In this document: positions 15,276 through 24,085 of the stretch, piece by piece
Layout of the letters: the number at the start of each line of letters is the position of its first letter
Numbering within the stretch: the first letter of the stretch is position 1
Assembly: GCA_002869925.2 (NCBI GenBank)
Contig: NEWT02000011.1
Coordinates: 1-38,554, forward strand
Length of the DNA stretch: 38,554 bases
From: Nitrospira sp. CG24A
GTDB lineage: Bacteria > Nitrospirota > Nitrospiria > Nitrospirales > Nitrospiraceae
Direction: 5' to 3'
Made by a program: the position numbers and the translations under genes
The notes under the pieces: model-generated
Told to the model about the DNA's origin: nothing
What the model saw: the letters and a program-made list of their open reading frames with translations, nothing else
Databases searched by the model: none

Positions 15276-16370
15276 ATGGCTGAAAAAGACGACAAGAAGC
15301 GCGCGCTGGACCTGGCCCTATCCCAAATTGAGAAACAATATGGGAAGGGGGCGATCATGAAGCTGGGGGGGGCCGATGCCCCGGTGGATATTCCAGCAAT
15401 TTCGACCGGATCCCTCGGACTCGATATAGCCCTGGGCGTCGGCGGGGTTCCCCGCGGCCGGGTAATCGAGATTTTCGGTCCTGAGTCCTCGGGCAAAACG
15501 ACGCTCACGCTGCATGTGATTGCGGAAGCCCAGAAGGCCGGCGGGACAGCGGCCTTTATTGATGCGGAACATGCGCTGGATTTGGGTTATGCCAAGAAGC
15601 TGGGTGTGCAGGTGGACGATCTCTTAGTGTCACAGCCTGATACCGGCGAACAAGCGTTGGAAATTGCCGAGACGCTCGTCCGGAGCGGTGCGATCGATGT
15701 CATCGTGGTGGACTCTGTGGCAGCCCTCGTGCCGAGAGCCGAAATCGAAGGCGAAATGGGCGATGCGCATATGGGATTGCAAGCGAGGCTCATGTCGCAG
15801 GCTCTTCGCAAATTGACGGCGGCCATTTCCAAGTCGCAGACAACCCTAATTTTCATTAATCAGATCAGGATGAAGATCGGTGTGATGTTCGGCAACCCGG
15901 AGACGACGACCGGCGGCAATGCACTCAAGTTCTATTCGTCGGTGCGGCTGGATATCCGTCGCATCGAGTCGATCAAGGAAGGGCAGGAAGTGACCGGCAG
16001 CCGTGTGCGTGTGAAGGTGGTGAAGAACAAGATGGCGCCTCCGTTTAAGCAGGCGGAGTTCGACATCATGTTTGCGCAGGGGATCTCGAAAACCGGCGAG
16101 TTGGTCGATCTCGGGGTCGACAAGAAAGTGGTGGATAAGTCCGGGGCCTGGTATTCCTATCAGGGCGAGCGGCTCGGGCAGGGACGCGACGCGGTGCGAG
16201 ACGTTCTTTTGAGTAACCACACGTTGGCGCGTGAGATTGAAGGGAAACTGCGGGATTTGGCCGGCTTGCCTGGGCGTGCGGCTGAGAAGCCTTCTGTCGT
16301 GCTGGTAAAGGACGAAAAAAAGACCGAGGAGAAGCGCGAGGAGCGGCGACCGCATAAGGTCGGAGCCTAG
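15276..16370 (+). CDS. recA: Recombinase RecA
   Basis: A 364-residue RecA, slightly longer than the usual 340-355 because of a charged, Lys/Glu-rich tail. It forms ATP-dependent filaments on single-stranded DNA for strand exchange and SOS co-protease activity. Walker A is GPESSGKTT (68-76). Also visible are the MAW-type helix region, [17 protein letters not shown] (Walker B), [20 protein letters not shown] (L2 loop) and [17 protein letters not shown] lies just upstream of the ATG. It is followed by recX, its usual modulator, 143 bases downstream with a repeat element in between. Confidence 0.98.
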   Translation: MAEKDDKKRALDLALSQIEKQYGKGAIMKLGGADAPVDIPAISTGSLGLDIALGVGGVPRGRVIEIFGPESSGKTTLTLHVIAEAQKAGGTAAFIDAEHALDLGYAKKLGVQVDDLLVSQPDTGEQALEIAETLVRSGAIDVIVVDSVAALVPRAEIEGEMGDAHMGLQARLMSQALRKLTAAISKSQTTLIFINQIRMKIGVMFGNPETTTGGNALKFYSSVRLDIRRIESIKEGQEVTGSRVRVKVVKNKMAPPFKQAEFDIMFAQGISKTGELVDLGVDKKVVDKSGAWYSYQGERLGQGRDAVRDVLLSNHTLAREIEGKLRDLAGLPGRAAEKPSVVLVKDEKKTEEKREERRPHKVGA

Positions 16371-16391
16371 AACACCGCCTGGCCGGGCGCT

Positions 16392-16485
16392 CGTGAAAGG
16401 TAAAACGTGAAACGTAGTTTGTGGAAGGCAGGGCTCAGACGAGATACGATGATCTTCATGATACGTTTTACGTCTCACGTTTCAC
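16392..16485. repeat. Heptamer-based inverted repeat, family C, between recA and recX
   Basis: The left arm (16392-16416) is built of seven-base units: CGTGAAA GGTAAAA CGTGAAA CGTA. The right arm (16462-16485) reads on the other strand GTGAAA CGTGAGA CGTAAAA CGTA. The pair could form a long hairpin. Similar heptamer runs lie at 23287-23317 and 28013-28101. Confidence 0.6.
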
Positions 16486-16513
16486 AAATAACGGCCTTCT
16501 TAGGCTAAGGGCG

Positions 16514-16999
16514 GTGAGTAGACGCATCGCAAGCAAGGCGGCAGCAACTTCTGATCAGTGGTTGGAACTTGCGGTGCGTGCGCTGGCCCGTAGCGATCGC
16601 ACAACGGCGCAGATCGAGCGACTGCTTGCAGCAAAGGGGGCGTCTCCCGCGCAGATACGCGTGACGGTTCGACGGTTGACATCGTTGAAATACCTTAACG
16701 ATGAGGTTTTTGCTGTGCGTTGGGCTGAGCGACGGCTTGCTCGCATGCCGATGGGACGTGCGCGCTTGCATGAAGAGTTGCTCGCGACCGGCTGTGCTGA
16801 ACGTATCGTGCATGCGACGTTGCGGGCGGCCTATCGCAAGGTGAGTGAGCAGGATTTGGCCGTGCAAGTACTGACGAGGGCCAGCCGGACCGCCTCCGCA
16901 AAGGGGCCTGGTCGAGTTGCGAGACTCTTGAGTCAACGAGGGTTTGACGAGGATACTATTGAAACAGTGATGGGACCGCTGATGCGGGAGGGAAGTTAG
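16514..16999 (+). CDS. recX: Regulatory protein RecX
   Basis: About 162 residues, a normal RecX size. RecX binds RecA filaments and limits their extension and activity. The sequence has the repeated three-helix pattern of the family: LELAVRALARSDRTTAQIE, LKYLNDEVFAVRWAERRLA and a third copy with VARLLSQRGFDEDTIETVM. I chose the GTG at 16514, giving VSRRIASKAA; the frame stays open back to a GTG at 16421, but that region is the family C repeat and unlikely to be translated. The position after recA supports the call. Confidence 0.88.
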   Translation: MSRRIASKAAATSDQWLELAVRALARSDRTTAQIERLLAAKGASPAQIRVTVRRLTSLKYLNDEVFAVRWAERRLARMPMGRARLHEELLATGCAERIVHATLRAAYRKVSEQDLAVQVLTRASRTASAKGPGRVARLLSQRGFDEDTIETVMGPLMREGS

Positions 17000-17061
17000 G
17001 AGTCTGTCTGAGTAATCCTTCGGTACGAGGCAAAGGAGCTGCAGGCAGATGCGAGGCCGCA

Positions 17062-17117
17062 GGCTCAAAAAAACCGGAAGCGTATTCGCTGGAATACGGT
17101 GAGGATTTTTTCGAGCC
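17062..17117 (+). promoter_or_regulatory. Nested hairpin in the alaS leader
   Basis: The outer arms pair GGCTC-AAAAAAA (17062-17073) with TTTTTT-CGAGCC (17106-17117). The inner arms are a perfect CGTATTC-GCTG-GAATACG (17081-17098). The structure ends 74 bases before the alaS ATG and lies 62 bases after recX. It could be a terminator for recX or a leader control element for alaS. No T-box consensus is visible. Confidence 0.4.
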
Positions 17118-17191
17118 GAGAACGACGCAGATGTTTGCAGATCATTTGTCGCAGTAGAATGGCATTACTCGGACAGATTCCTGGGGGTGGC

Positions 17192-19837
17192 ATGAAACAC
17201 AGCACTCAAGAGTTGCGACGAGCCTTCATTCGATATTTCGAGCTGCAGGGCCATCAGGCTGTGCCGAGTTCCGCCTTGATTCCTCAGGCCGATCCCACCC
17301 TGCTGTTCACCAACGCAGGGATGAACCAGTTCAAACGTGTGTTCCTCGGCGAAGACACACGTGCCTACAAGCGAGCGGTCACCGTGCAGAAGTGTCTCCG
17401 CGCGGGAGGAAAGCACAACGATCTGGAAAATGTCGGGTATACCAGGCGCCACCATACGTTCTTTGAAATGTTGGGAAATTTTTCCTTCGGCGACTACTTT
17501 AAGGAAGACGCCATCCAATTCGGCTGGGAGTTTTTGACTCAAACGGTCGGCTTGGCAAAAGATCGGATGTGGGTGACGATCTATCGCGACGATGATGAAG
17601 CGGATCAGCTATGGAAGAAGGTCGGGGTTTCTGCCTCGCGGATTGTGCGGTGCGGTGAGAAGGATAATTTTTGGCAAATGGGAGATACGGGACCCTGTGG
17701 GCCTTGCTCGGAATTACATTTCGACCAGGGACCGTCGGTACCGGGCGACGATCGACCGAACGGGGAGGGCGATCGCGTCATCGAGATCTGGAATCTTGTC
17801 TTTATGCAGTTCAATCGGGATGCTGCCGGGACGTTACATCCCTTACCCAAGCCCAGCATCGATACCGGCATGGGATTGGAGCGGCTGGCAGCCGTCGCGC
17901 AAGGCGTCTACAGCAACTACGATGGTGATGTATTTACACCGTTACTCAGTGCCGTGGCCGCCAGGGCCGGGGTTCGGTATGGGGGGCACGATATTACTGA
18001 TCGGTCGATGCGTGTGGTCGCGGACCATCTTCGCGCGATCACGTTCTTGATGGCGGATGGTGTCTTGCCGTCGAATGAGGGACGGGGCTATGTGCTTCGT
18101 CGGATTCTGCGCCGGGCTGCTCGCCATGGACGGTTGCTGGGCATCGTCGAGCCTTTTCTCTATGAATTGACGGCGGCGGTTGTGAGCCAGATGGCCGAGG
18201 TCTATTCGGAAGTTCAAGGGGCGGCTGCAACGATTGCCGAGGCAACGAGAGGCGAAGAAGAACGGTTTATCGCCACGCTCGATCAAGGCCTACCGATTCT
18301 CAATGAAATGATGGCAAAAGCGAGTTCGGCTGGGAGCAAGGTTCTTGCGGGGTCAGAGGTCTTCAAGCTGTACGACACCTATGGGTTTCCGATGGACCTG
18401 ATGGCCGAGGCCTGCCGTGAGCAGGGCATGACGCTTGATGAGGCAGGATTCGATCTGGCTATTGAGGAACAGAGGAATCGTGCGCGCAAGACTGGCGGGT
18501 TCGAACAGGAAATAGCCCGGCCTGCAGTTTCTGAACTAGCTGGACGTGTCGGGGCCACAAAGTTTATCGGCTACGACCGGCTAGAGAGCGAGAGTCTGAT
18601 ACAGGCGATTTTGAAAGGCGACCGATTGGTCAAAGAAGCGGCAGAAGGCGATGAGGTTGAATTAGTCCTGGATGTCACACCCTTCTATGCGGAAGGCGGT
18701 GGGCAAGTCGGCGACCAGGGCGTCCTGACGGGCCGTGATGGGCAGGTGAAGATCACAGAAACTATGCGGCCGGCGCCCACGGTGATTCTGCACAAGGGCA
18801 CTGTGACGAAAGGGCGCATTCGTGAAGGTGAGCAGCTGCACATGACTGTCAATGCGACGACGCGGCACGATGCGCAACGGAACCATACCGCCACTCACTT
18901 ACTCCATGCCGCGTTGCGCGACATGCTGGGTCCTCACGTGAAACAGTACGGGTCGCTGGTCGGGCCGAACCGTTTGCGATTCGACTTTGCCCATTTCAGA
19001 CCGCTGTCCTCACGCGATGTGGATGAGATCGAAACGGTCGTGAACAACGAGGTGCGGAAGAACGAGCGGGTTGCGACAGAGGTGATGAGTATTCAGGATG
19101 CGGTTGCCAAAGGCGCACTGGCGTTCTTCGGCGATAAGTATGGGGAACAAGTAAGGGTGGTGACGGTCGAATCGTTCAGCAAAGAACTCTGCGGTGGCAC
19201 GCACTGCCGGCAGACGGGGGACATCGGTCTGTTCAGGATTGTCTCAGAGACCGGCGTGGCGGCTGGTGTGCGCCGTATCGAGGCTCAGACCGGGAGCGGG
19301 GCGCTCACGCACATGAAAAAGCTGGAAACGGACGTTCGAGAACTTTCGGACTTGCTCAAGGTCGGCCAGTCCGAGTTAGCCGCGAAAACGCGAAAGATAT
19401 TGACGCAGTTGAAAGACAAAGAGCGTGAGCTGGAGGAGCTGAAATTGAAAATGGCCGGCGGCTCAGCCGTCGATGCGACAGTGAAAATGGTTGCCGGTAT
19501 CCAGGTGCATGTGCAACGAACCGATGGCCTGGATGTCAACGGTATGCGGGCGCTGGCCGATCAGTTGCGGGACAAGTTGAAAAGCGGTGTGGTGGCTCTT
19601 GGTGCTGCCAACGATGGCAAGGTCTCGTTACTGGTGGTCGTCACGAAGGATTTGATTGATCGGCTGAAGGCTGGCGATCTCATCAAGGAGATGGCGGCGG
19701 AGGTCGGTGGGACGGGCGGCGGCAGGCCTGAAATGGCGCAGGCTGGAGGGAAGGATCCTGCCAGGTTGGATGGGGCGTTGGAAAAGGTCTTTGGGCTGGT
19801 CGAGCGCACGTTGCAGCGGTACACTCATGGAGGGTAA
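17192..19837 (+). CDS. alaS: Alanyl-tRNA synthetase
   Basis: An 881-residue class II synthetase charging tRNA-Ala, close to the usual 875. The catalytic core starts TQELRRAFIRYFELQGH with the motif 2 region TNAGMNQFK and RRHHTFFEMLGNF. The editing domain has the zinc motif HTATHLLH ... CGGTHC and the C-terminal C-Ala domain includes GGTGGGRPEMAQAGG. I chose the ATG at 17192 (GGGGGTGG just upstream), which gives the conserved N-terminus; an upstream in-frame start at 17099 would add 31 residues overlapping the leader hairpin. Its last 11 bases overlap the ruvX start. Confidence 0.97.
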   Translation: MKHSTQELRRAFIRYFELQGHQAVPSSALIPQADPTLLFTNAGMNQFKRVFLGEDTRAYKRAVTVQKCLRAGGKHNDLENVGYTRRHHTFFEMLGNFSFGDYFKEDAIQFGWEFLTQTVGLAKDRMWVTIYRDDDEADQLWKKVGVSASRIVRCGEKDNFWQMGDTGPCGPCSELHFDQGPSVPGDDRPNGEGDRVIEIWNLVFMQFNRDAAGTLHPLPKPSIDTGMGLERLAAVAQGVYSNYDGDVFTPLLSAVAARAGVRYGGHDITDRSMRVVADHLRAITFLMADGVLPSNEGRGYVLRRILRRAARHGRLLGIVEPFLYELTAAVVSQMAEVYSEVQGAAATIAEATRGEEERFIATLDQGLPILNEMMAKASSAGSKVLAGSEVFKLYDTYGFPMDLMAEACREQGMTLDEAGFDLAIEEQRNRARKTGGFEQEIARPAVSELAGRVGATKFIGYDRLESESLIQAILKGDRLVKEAAEGDEVELVLDVTPFYAEGGGQVGDQGVLTGRDGQVKITETMRPAPTVILHKGTVTKGRIREGEQLHMTVNATTRHDAQRNHTATHLLHAALRDMLGPHVKQYGSLVGPNRLRFDFAHFRPLSSRDVDEIETVVNNEVRKNERVATEVMSIQDAVAKGALAFFGDKYGEQVRVVTVESFSKELCGGTHCRQTGDIGLFRIVSETGVAAGVRRIEAQTGSGALTHMKKLETDVRELSDLLKVGQSELAAKTRKILTQLKDKERELEELKLKMAGGSAVDATVKMVAGIQVHVQRTDGLDVNGMRALADQLRDKLKSGVVALGAANDGKVSLLVVVTKDLIDRLKAGDLIKEMAAEVGGTGGGRPEMAQAGGKDPARLDGALEKVFGLVERTLQRYTHGG

Positions 19838-20399
19838 GCGAATTCTCGCGCTTGATTACGGAACGAAGCGGATCGGCATCGCCCTGAGCGATGAATTGGG
19901 TTGGACGGCTCAACCGCTTGAGACACTCAATCGGCGTACCTTGGATCGAGACATTGCCCATATCGCATCCCTGGTCGGGACGCATGAGGTGGGCCAAGTC
20001 CTGTTGGGTTTTCCCCTTCAGTTGGATGGCCGCGAGGGCCCCGCGATTCAGGCGATGCGTGCGTTTCAGGTTCGATTGGAAGAAGGAGTACCCGTCCCCG
20101 TTATTCTATGGGACGAACGGTTGACGACGAAGGCGGCGGAAGACCTCTTGATCGCGGCTGATGTCAGCCGGAAAAAGCGGAAAGGTGTCGTTGATCGCAT
20201 CGCCGCGTCGATTCTCCTCCAGAGCTATCTCGCAAGCCTTGAACCGGTAGTGACGCGAGAGACGGAATCATGGGCAGATACAGATGCAGATGGAGAAACG
20301 GTAGAACTACCTCATGAAACTGCGGATCGTTCTCGGATGTCTGCTGGTCGCAATGGTCGCACTTGGCGTCGCGGCGTATCAGACGATTCGTTGGGCTGA
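19827..20399 (+). CDS. ruvX: Putative pre-16S rRNA nuclease / Holliday junction resolvase-like YqgF
   Basis: A 190-residue YqgF/RuvX protein with an RNase H-like fold, thought to process the 16S rRNA 5' end. Catalytic acidic residues are visible in LALDYGTKRIG (Asp10), LWDERLTT (Glu97) and VDRIAASILLQ (Asp123). The family domain ends near residue 140; the last 50 residues are a polar extension without family similarity. The start ATG lies within the last codons of alaS, and the gene's end overlaps mltG by 86 bases. A larger reading frame from 19707 lies inside alaS and is not the real start. Confidence 0.92.
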   Translation: MEGKRILALDYGTKRIGIALSDELGWTAQPLETLNRRTLDRDIAHIASLVGTHEVGQVLLGFPLQLDGREGPAIQAMRAFQVRLEEGVPVPVILWDERLTTKAAEDLLIAADVSRKKRKGVVDRIAASILLQSYLASLEPVVTRETESWADTDADGETVELPHETADRSRMSAGRNGRTWRRGVSDDSLG

Positions 20400-21396
20400 A
20401 GGCCCGGCTATCCCTCCGGAAGCGCACCCTCCCTCGAAAGTCGTTGTGATTCCTGACGGCTCGACGTTTCAACATGTCGCGACGTTGCTTGAGCGAGCAG
20501 GATTGATCAAGAGCAGTTTTGCGTTTGTTCTTGTTGGAAAATCCAGATCTGCCGACCGGAAGGTGCATGCCGGCGAATATGAGCTGAACGCCGGCATGAC
20601 TCCAGGGGAGATTCTCGCCCTCTTGCTCAATGGTCAAGTTGTGCTCCATCCGTTGACGATTCCCGAAGGACTGACCCTCGTCCAAATCGCCGACTTAGCC
20701 GCTCAAGACGGCCTGACGGACCGCGCGGAGTTTCTCCGGCTCGCGAAAGATCGGACATTTATTGCGTCGCTCGGGATCAAGGCGGAGACGCTGGAAGGGT
20801 ATCTCTATCCCGATACGTATAAGTTTCCTCGTGCGGTCAAGGCGCGCGACGTCTTGGTGGCCATGGTCGAGCAACTCAAGCAGGTGGTTGGGCCGGATCT
20901 TCTCGCCCGAATGCAGGAACTCAAGATGACGATGCATGAGGTGCTGACTCTCGCCTCCGTGATTGAAAAGGAAACCGGATCGGGTGACGAGCGGCCTGAG
21001 ATTTCTGCGGTGTTTCACAACCGGCTCAAGAAACACATTCCGTTACAGAGCGATCCCACCGTCATTTATGGCTTGCCGGAATTTGACGGAAATTTGCACA
21101 AGAAAGACCTGTCGAGTCCCAGTCCCTACAATACCTACCGGGTGCAGGGGTTACCGCCTGGACCGATTGCCAGCCCGGGCATTCAGGCGATCCGGGCGAC
21201 ACTCTACCCTTCGAACTCGAGCTTTTTGTATTTTGTCTCGAGGAACGACGGCACGCACCAATTCTCTGCGACGTTGATCGAACACAACAAGGCGGTGGAG
21301 AAATATCAGAAGCGCCCCGTTCGTCGCGGGTCTCACTCCCAGACGTCAATCGTTCCCGGAGAGGGAGTTTTTTCTCACAAGGAAGGAGTGTCGTGA
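20314..21396 (+). CDS. mltG: Endolytic murein transglycosylase MltG
   Basis: A 360-residue inner-membrane lytic transglycosylase (YceG family) that cuts nascent peptidoglycan and is thought to set glycan strand length. One N-terminal membrane helix (residues 4-22, LRIVLGCLLVAMVALGVA) precedes a LysM-like segment and the catalytic domain, with the catalytic glutamate in ASVIEKETG (Glu218). QSDPTVIYGLP and SPYNTYRVQGLPPGPIASPG are family hallmarks. The start overlaps the ruvX tail, and deoC begins four bases after the stop. RuvX-MltG adjacency is common in bacteria. Confidence 0.95.
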   Translation: MKLRIVLGCLLVAMVALGVAAYQTIRWAEGPAIPPEAHPPSKVVVIPDGSTFQHVATLLERAGLIKSSFAFVLVGKSRSADRKVHAGEYELNAGMTPGEILALLLNGQVVLHPLTIPEGLTLVQIADLAAQDGLTDRAEFLRLAKDRTFIASLGIKAETLEGYLYPDTYKFPRAVKARDVLVAMVEQLKQVVGPDLLARMQELKMTMHEVLTLASVIEKETGSGDERPEISAVFHNRLKKHIPLQSDPTVIYGLPEFDGNLHKKDLSSPSPYNTYRVQGLPPGPIASPGIQAIRATLYPSNSSFLYFVSRNDGTHQFSATLIEHNKAVEKYQKRPVRRGSHSQTSIVPGEGVFSHKEGVS

Positions 21397-21399
21397 ACG

Positions 21400-22077
21400 A
21401 TGTCTGAATGGAATGTGCCAGACCGTATCGACCACACAGTACTCCGGCCGGACGCGACAAAAGCGGATGTGCTGCGGTTGTGCCAAGAAGCAATCGAGTT
21501 CCGATTTACCGTGATTTTTGTTCCGCCGTGCTATGTCGATGAAGCGGTGGACGCTGTCGCAGGCACGACGATTCGAGTCGGCATCCCTCTCGGGTTTCCC
21601 CTGGGCGGGCACACGACGAAGACGAAAGTCGCCGAAGCCGTTGAAGCAGTGGCGCGTGGCGCACGAGTGTTGGACATGGTGATCAATGTGAGCCGGCTGA
21701 AGTCGGGAGATCATGAGTATGTGCGGCAGGACATTGCCGAGGTGGTGAAGGCGACAACGGGCGTTGAACACAAAGTCATACTTGAAACGTGTTATCTGAC
21801 TCAGCAAGAGAAGCGTACGGCCTGCCAGTTGGTTGTGGAGGCGGGAGCCGACTATGTGAAGACGTCGACGGGTTTCGGTGCTGCCGGTGCGACGGTGGAA
21901 GACGTGAGGCTGATGAAAGAGACTGTGGCCGGCCGCGTGAAGGTGAAGGCTTCCGGAGGAATTCGAGATTGGAAGACGACGTTGGCCATGCTGGAGGCCG
22001 GCGCGGATCGGATCGGCACCAGCGCCAGTCTCGCGATCGTCGCCGAGTGGCAACGGCGACAATCGGGTACCTTATAA
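21400..22077 (+). CDS. deoC: Deoxyribose-phosphate aldolase
   Basis: A 225-residue TIM-barrel class I aldolase that splits 2-deoxyribose 5-phosphate into acetaldehyde and glyceraldehyde 3-phosphate. The Schiff-base lysine is Lys154 in YVKTSTGF, with Lys183 in VKASGG and Asp92 in LDMVIN completing the active site. AGGAG lies 12 bases before the ATG. Together with deoB downstream it forms the lower part of deoxynucleoside salvage; no nucleoside phosphorylase (deoA/deoD) is in the window. Confidence 0.95.
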   Translation: MSEWNVPDRIDHTVLRPDATKADVLRLCQEAIEFRFTVIFVPPCYVDEAVDAVAGTTIRVGIPLGFPLGGHTTKTKVAEAVEAVARGARVLDMVINVSRLKSGDHEYVRQDIAEVVKATTGVEHKVILETCYLTQQEKRTACQLVVEAGADYVKTSTGFGAAGATVEDVRLMKETVAGRVKVKASGGIRDWKTTLAMLEAGADRIGTSASLAIVAEWQRRQSGTL

Positions 22078-22114
22078 CCAGGCCAACTCCATATCCGATG
22101 CACCCCACTTCTGC

Positions 22115-22120
22115 TATAGT
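22115..22120 (+). promoter_or_regulatory. -10 box directly before deoB
   Basis: TATAGT six bases before the deoB ATG, with no Shine-Dalgarno sequence in between. The -35 region is not convincing. If used, the deoB message would be leaderless and independent of deoC. Confidence 0.4.
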
Positions 22121-22126
22121 GCGCCC

Positions 22127-23284
22127 ATGATTACGCGTGTGATTGTGCTGGTAATCGATGGACTCGGCGTCGGGGCTATGCCCGATGCTGCGGAATACGG
22201 GGATGCTGATTCAAACACTCTCTCGCATCTAGCCGATGCCGTTGGTGGGCTCACCCTTCCCACGCTGGAAGGGCTCGGGCTTGGCCATATCACAGAGATC
22301 AAAGGTGTGCGGACAATGGGGCAGCCGGAAGGGTGTTTCGGTCGTGTTGGGTTTCTCTCAAAAGAAGTAGATTCCGTGGCCGGCTACTGGGAAATGGCCG
22401 GTCATGTGACGGACGTGGCCGGGCCACTCTATCCCGACGGATTTACTCCTGACGTGGTTGCGGTCCTTGAACAGGCATTTGGATGCAAGCTCATCGGCAA
22501 TCGCCGAGCCTCCGGAACGGCTATGGTGCGCGAGTGTGAGGAGGAGCATCTGTCCTCCGGTGCGCTGATTGTGTGGACCGACGGACGACGAACCTGCCAT
22601 GTCGCGATGCACGAGGGCGCGATGCGTCGGGACGAGTTTTTTCAGCGCTGCCGGGATGCAAGAAAACTCCTCAAGGACCCTTGGGGGATTGTGCGTGTGT
22701 CAGCCCACCCGCTCGTGGGTGACGCCGGCGCGGTACAGTTCAGTCCACAACGCCGTGAGTTCGTGCTTGAACCTTCTGGGTCAACCATGTTCGATGTGCT
22801 CAATCGTGAGAGTCAGATCATAACCGGGGTCGGGAAAGTCGGCGATTTGTTCAGTGGCCGGGGGCTCACTCGCTCCGTTCCTGTTGCACCGTGGACCTCA
22901 TCACTCGCTGAGGTGATAGGGATGTTTAGAAAAATTCCGCGAGGATTGATTGTTGCCGGGCTCGAAGTTCTGGAGTCGGATGCAGGACAGTCAGCGGCGG
23001 CCCTCCATGAATTCGATCGACAACTTCCCGGTTTGTTGGAGCAGCTTCGTCCAGGCGACCTGCTCATTCTGACGGGCGATCATGGACGGGATATCACGAG
23101 GGCGGATCAGATGGCCACGCGGGAGTATGTTCCCCTCTTGGCCACAGGACCCAAGTTGGCACATGGGGTTCATCTCGGCATCAGGACATCCGCCGCTGAT
23201 CTCGGTCATACCATTGTAGAAGCGCTGCAAGGGGGGCAACTGCCGGCAGGTGAAAGTTTTCTCGATGCGCTCCGCGCTGGATGA
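22127..23284 (+). CDS. deoB: Phosphopentomutase
   Basis: A 385-residue alkaline phosphatase-superfamily mutase that interconverts (deoxy)ribose 1-phosphate and 5-phosphate, feeding deoC. Metal-site motifs are visible: VIDGLGVGAMPDA near the N-terminus, KEVDSVAGYWEMAGH with the phosphothreonine-type region, and TGDHGRDITRADQM near the C-terminus. It starts 49 bases after deoC. No ribosome-binding site is seen; a -10-like TATAGT lies right before the start. It ends three bases before a heptamer repeat. Confidence 0.95.
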   Translation: MITRVIVLVIDGLGVGAMPDAAEYGDADSNTLSHLADAVGGLTLPTLEGLGLGHITEIKGVRTMGQPEGCFGRVGFLSKEVDSVAGYWEMAGHVTDVAGPLYPDGFTPDVVAVLEQAFGCKLIGNRRASGTAMVRECEEEHLSSGALIVWTDGRRTCHVAMHEGAMRRDEFFQRCRDARKLLKDPWGIVRVSAHPLVGDAGAVQFSPQRREFVLEPSGSTMFDVLNRESQIITGVGKVGDLFSGRGLTRSVPVAPWTSSLAEVIGMFRKIPRGLIVAGLEVLESDAGQSAAALHEFDRQLPGLLEQLRPGDLLILTGDHGRDITRADQMATREYVPLLATGPKLAHGVHLGIRTSAADLGHTIVEALQGGQLPAGESFLDALRAG

Positions 23285-23286
23285 TG

Positions 23287-23317
23287 CGTGAGACGTAAAA
23301 CGTGAAAAGTGAAACGT
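23287..23317. repeat. Heptamer repeat, family C, after deoB
   Basis: CGTGAGA CGTAAAA CGTGAAA AGTGAAA CGT, the same seven-base units as at 16392-16485. No inverted partner is seen here, so it is a half copy. Confidence 0.55.
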
Positions 23318-23347
23318 CATGAGTACAGGAGCGCCAGGATCTTCGGA

Positions 23348-23806
23348 ATGTCATTTGAACTCAAACTGAAAGAACTGCATCTGGAGTTGCCTGCCCCGCC
23401 GCAACCGTTGGCGACCTATGTTCCGGCGGTTCGGGCTGGAGATCTCCTGTTTCTGTCCGGCGTTCTTCCCATGCGAGACGGGCAGTTGGCCTTCTCCGGT
23501 AAGCTCGGGCGCGATCTGACGGTTGAGCAAGGAATGGAGGCGGCCAAGCTCGCAATCCTGAATGCCTTGGCGATTGCGAAACAGGAGCTCGGGACGTTAG
23601 ACCGAATTACGCGCGTCGTGAAGATCGTCGGGCATGTGGCCTCAGCGGAGGGTTTCGTGCAGCAGCCTCAAGTACTCAATGGAGCCTCGGACCTCCTGGT
23701 TGCGATCTTTGGAGAAGCCGGGCGTCACGCACGGGCGGCTGTGGGGGCTGCTGAGTTACCTCGCGGGGCTCCTATAGAAATCGAAGTGATCTTTTCCGTC
23801 TCCTGA
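23348..23806 (+). CDS. RidA/YjgF family protein
   Basis: A 152-residue member of the RidA family (reactive enamine/imine deaminases, cytosolic trimers). GDLLFLSGVLPM and the C-terminal RAAVGAAELPRGAPIEIEVIF are typical. Arg129 aligns with the arginine that binds the substrate carboxylate in archetypal RidA. At 152 residues it is longer than the roughly 128-residue RidA, as in other Rid subfamilies, so its substrate is uncertain. AGGA lies eight bases before the ATG at 23348; a GTG at 23309 would add 13 unlikely residues. Confidence 0.88.
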   Translation: MSFELKLKELHLELPAPPQPLATYVPAVRAGDLLFLSGVLPMRDGQLAFSGKLGRDLTVEQGMEAAKLAILNALAIAKQELGTLDRITRVVKIVGHVASAEGFVQQPQVLNGASDLLVAIFGEAGRHARAAVGAAELPRGAPIEIEVIFSVS

Positions 23807-23819
23807 TCGGTCTCTCTAT

Positions 23820-23945
23820 CAGGATGCTGAAACAGCCCGCCAGCGGCGTTCTCGGCTCATCGAAATCCTCAACGTACCCCTGAGGGTACGTCTCCGGTTT
23901 CGATTCGCCTGCGGCCTTGCTGGACAGCCTGTTTGAGCATCCTGC
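23820..23945. repeat. Dispersed intergenic repeat, family A, copy 3
   Basis: The termini are CAGGATGCTGAAACAGC and, on the other strand, CAGGATGCTCAAACAGGC. A central hairpin pairs CGAAATCCTCAACGTACCC with GGGTACGTCTCCGGTTTCG. It is closely similar to 34637-34764 (same core, differing at a few positions). It lies 14 bases after the RidA-family gene. Confidence 0.75.
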
Positions 23946-24085
23946 CTAGCGTTCTCCTGTTTCCCAAGCGTGCGGACCAGTAAAGTTCTGGCCTCCCATA
24001 TCGTGAACGAACACCGACTTAAGATAGATATAAGGCACGACTCTGCGGTGTGGCCAAGGTCAAGAGCTACAGGCAGGGAGTTGAG

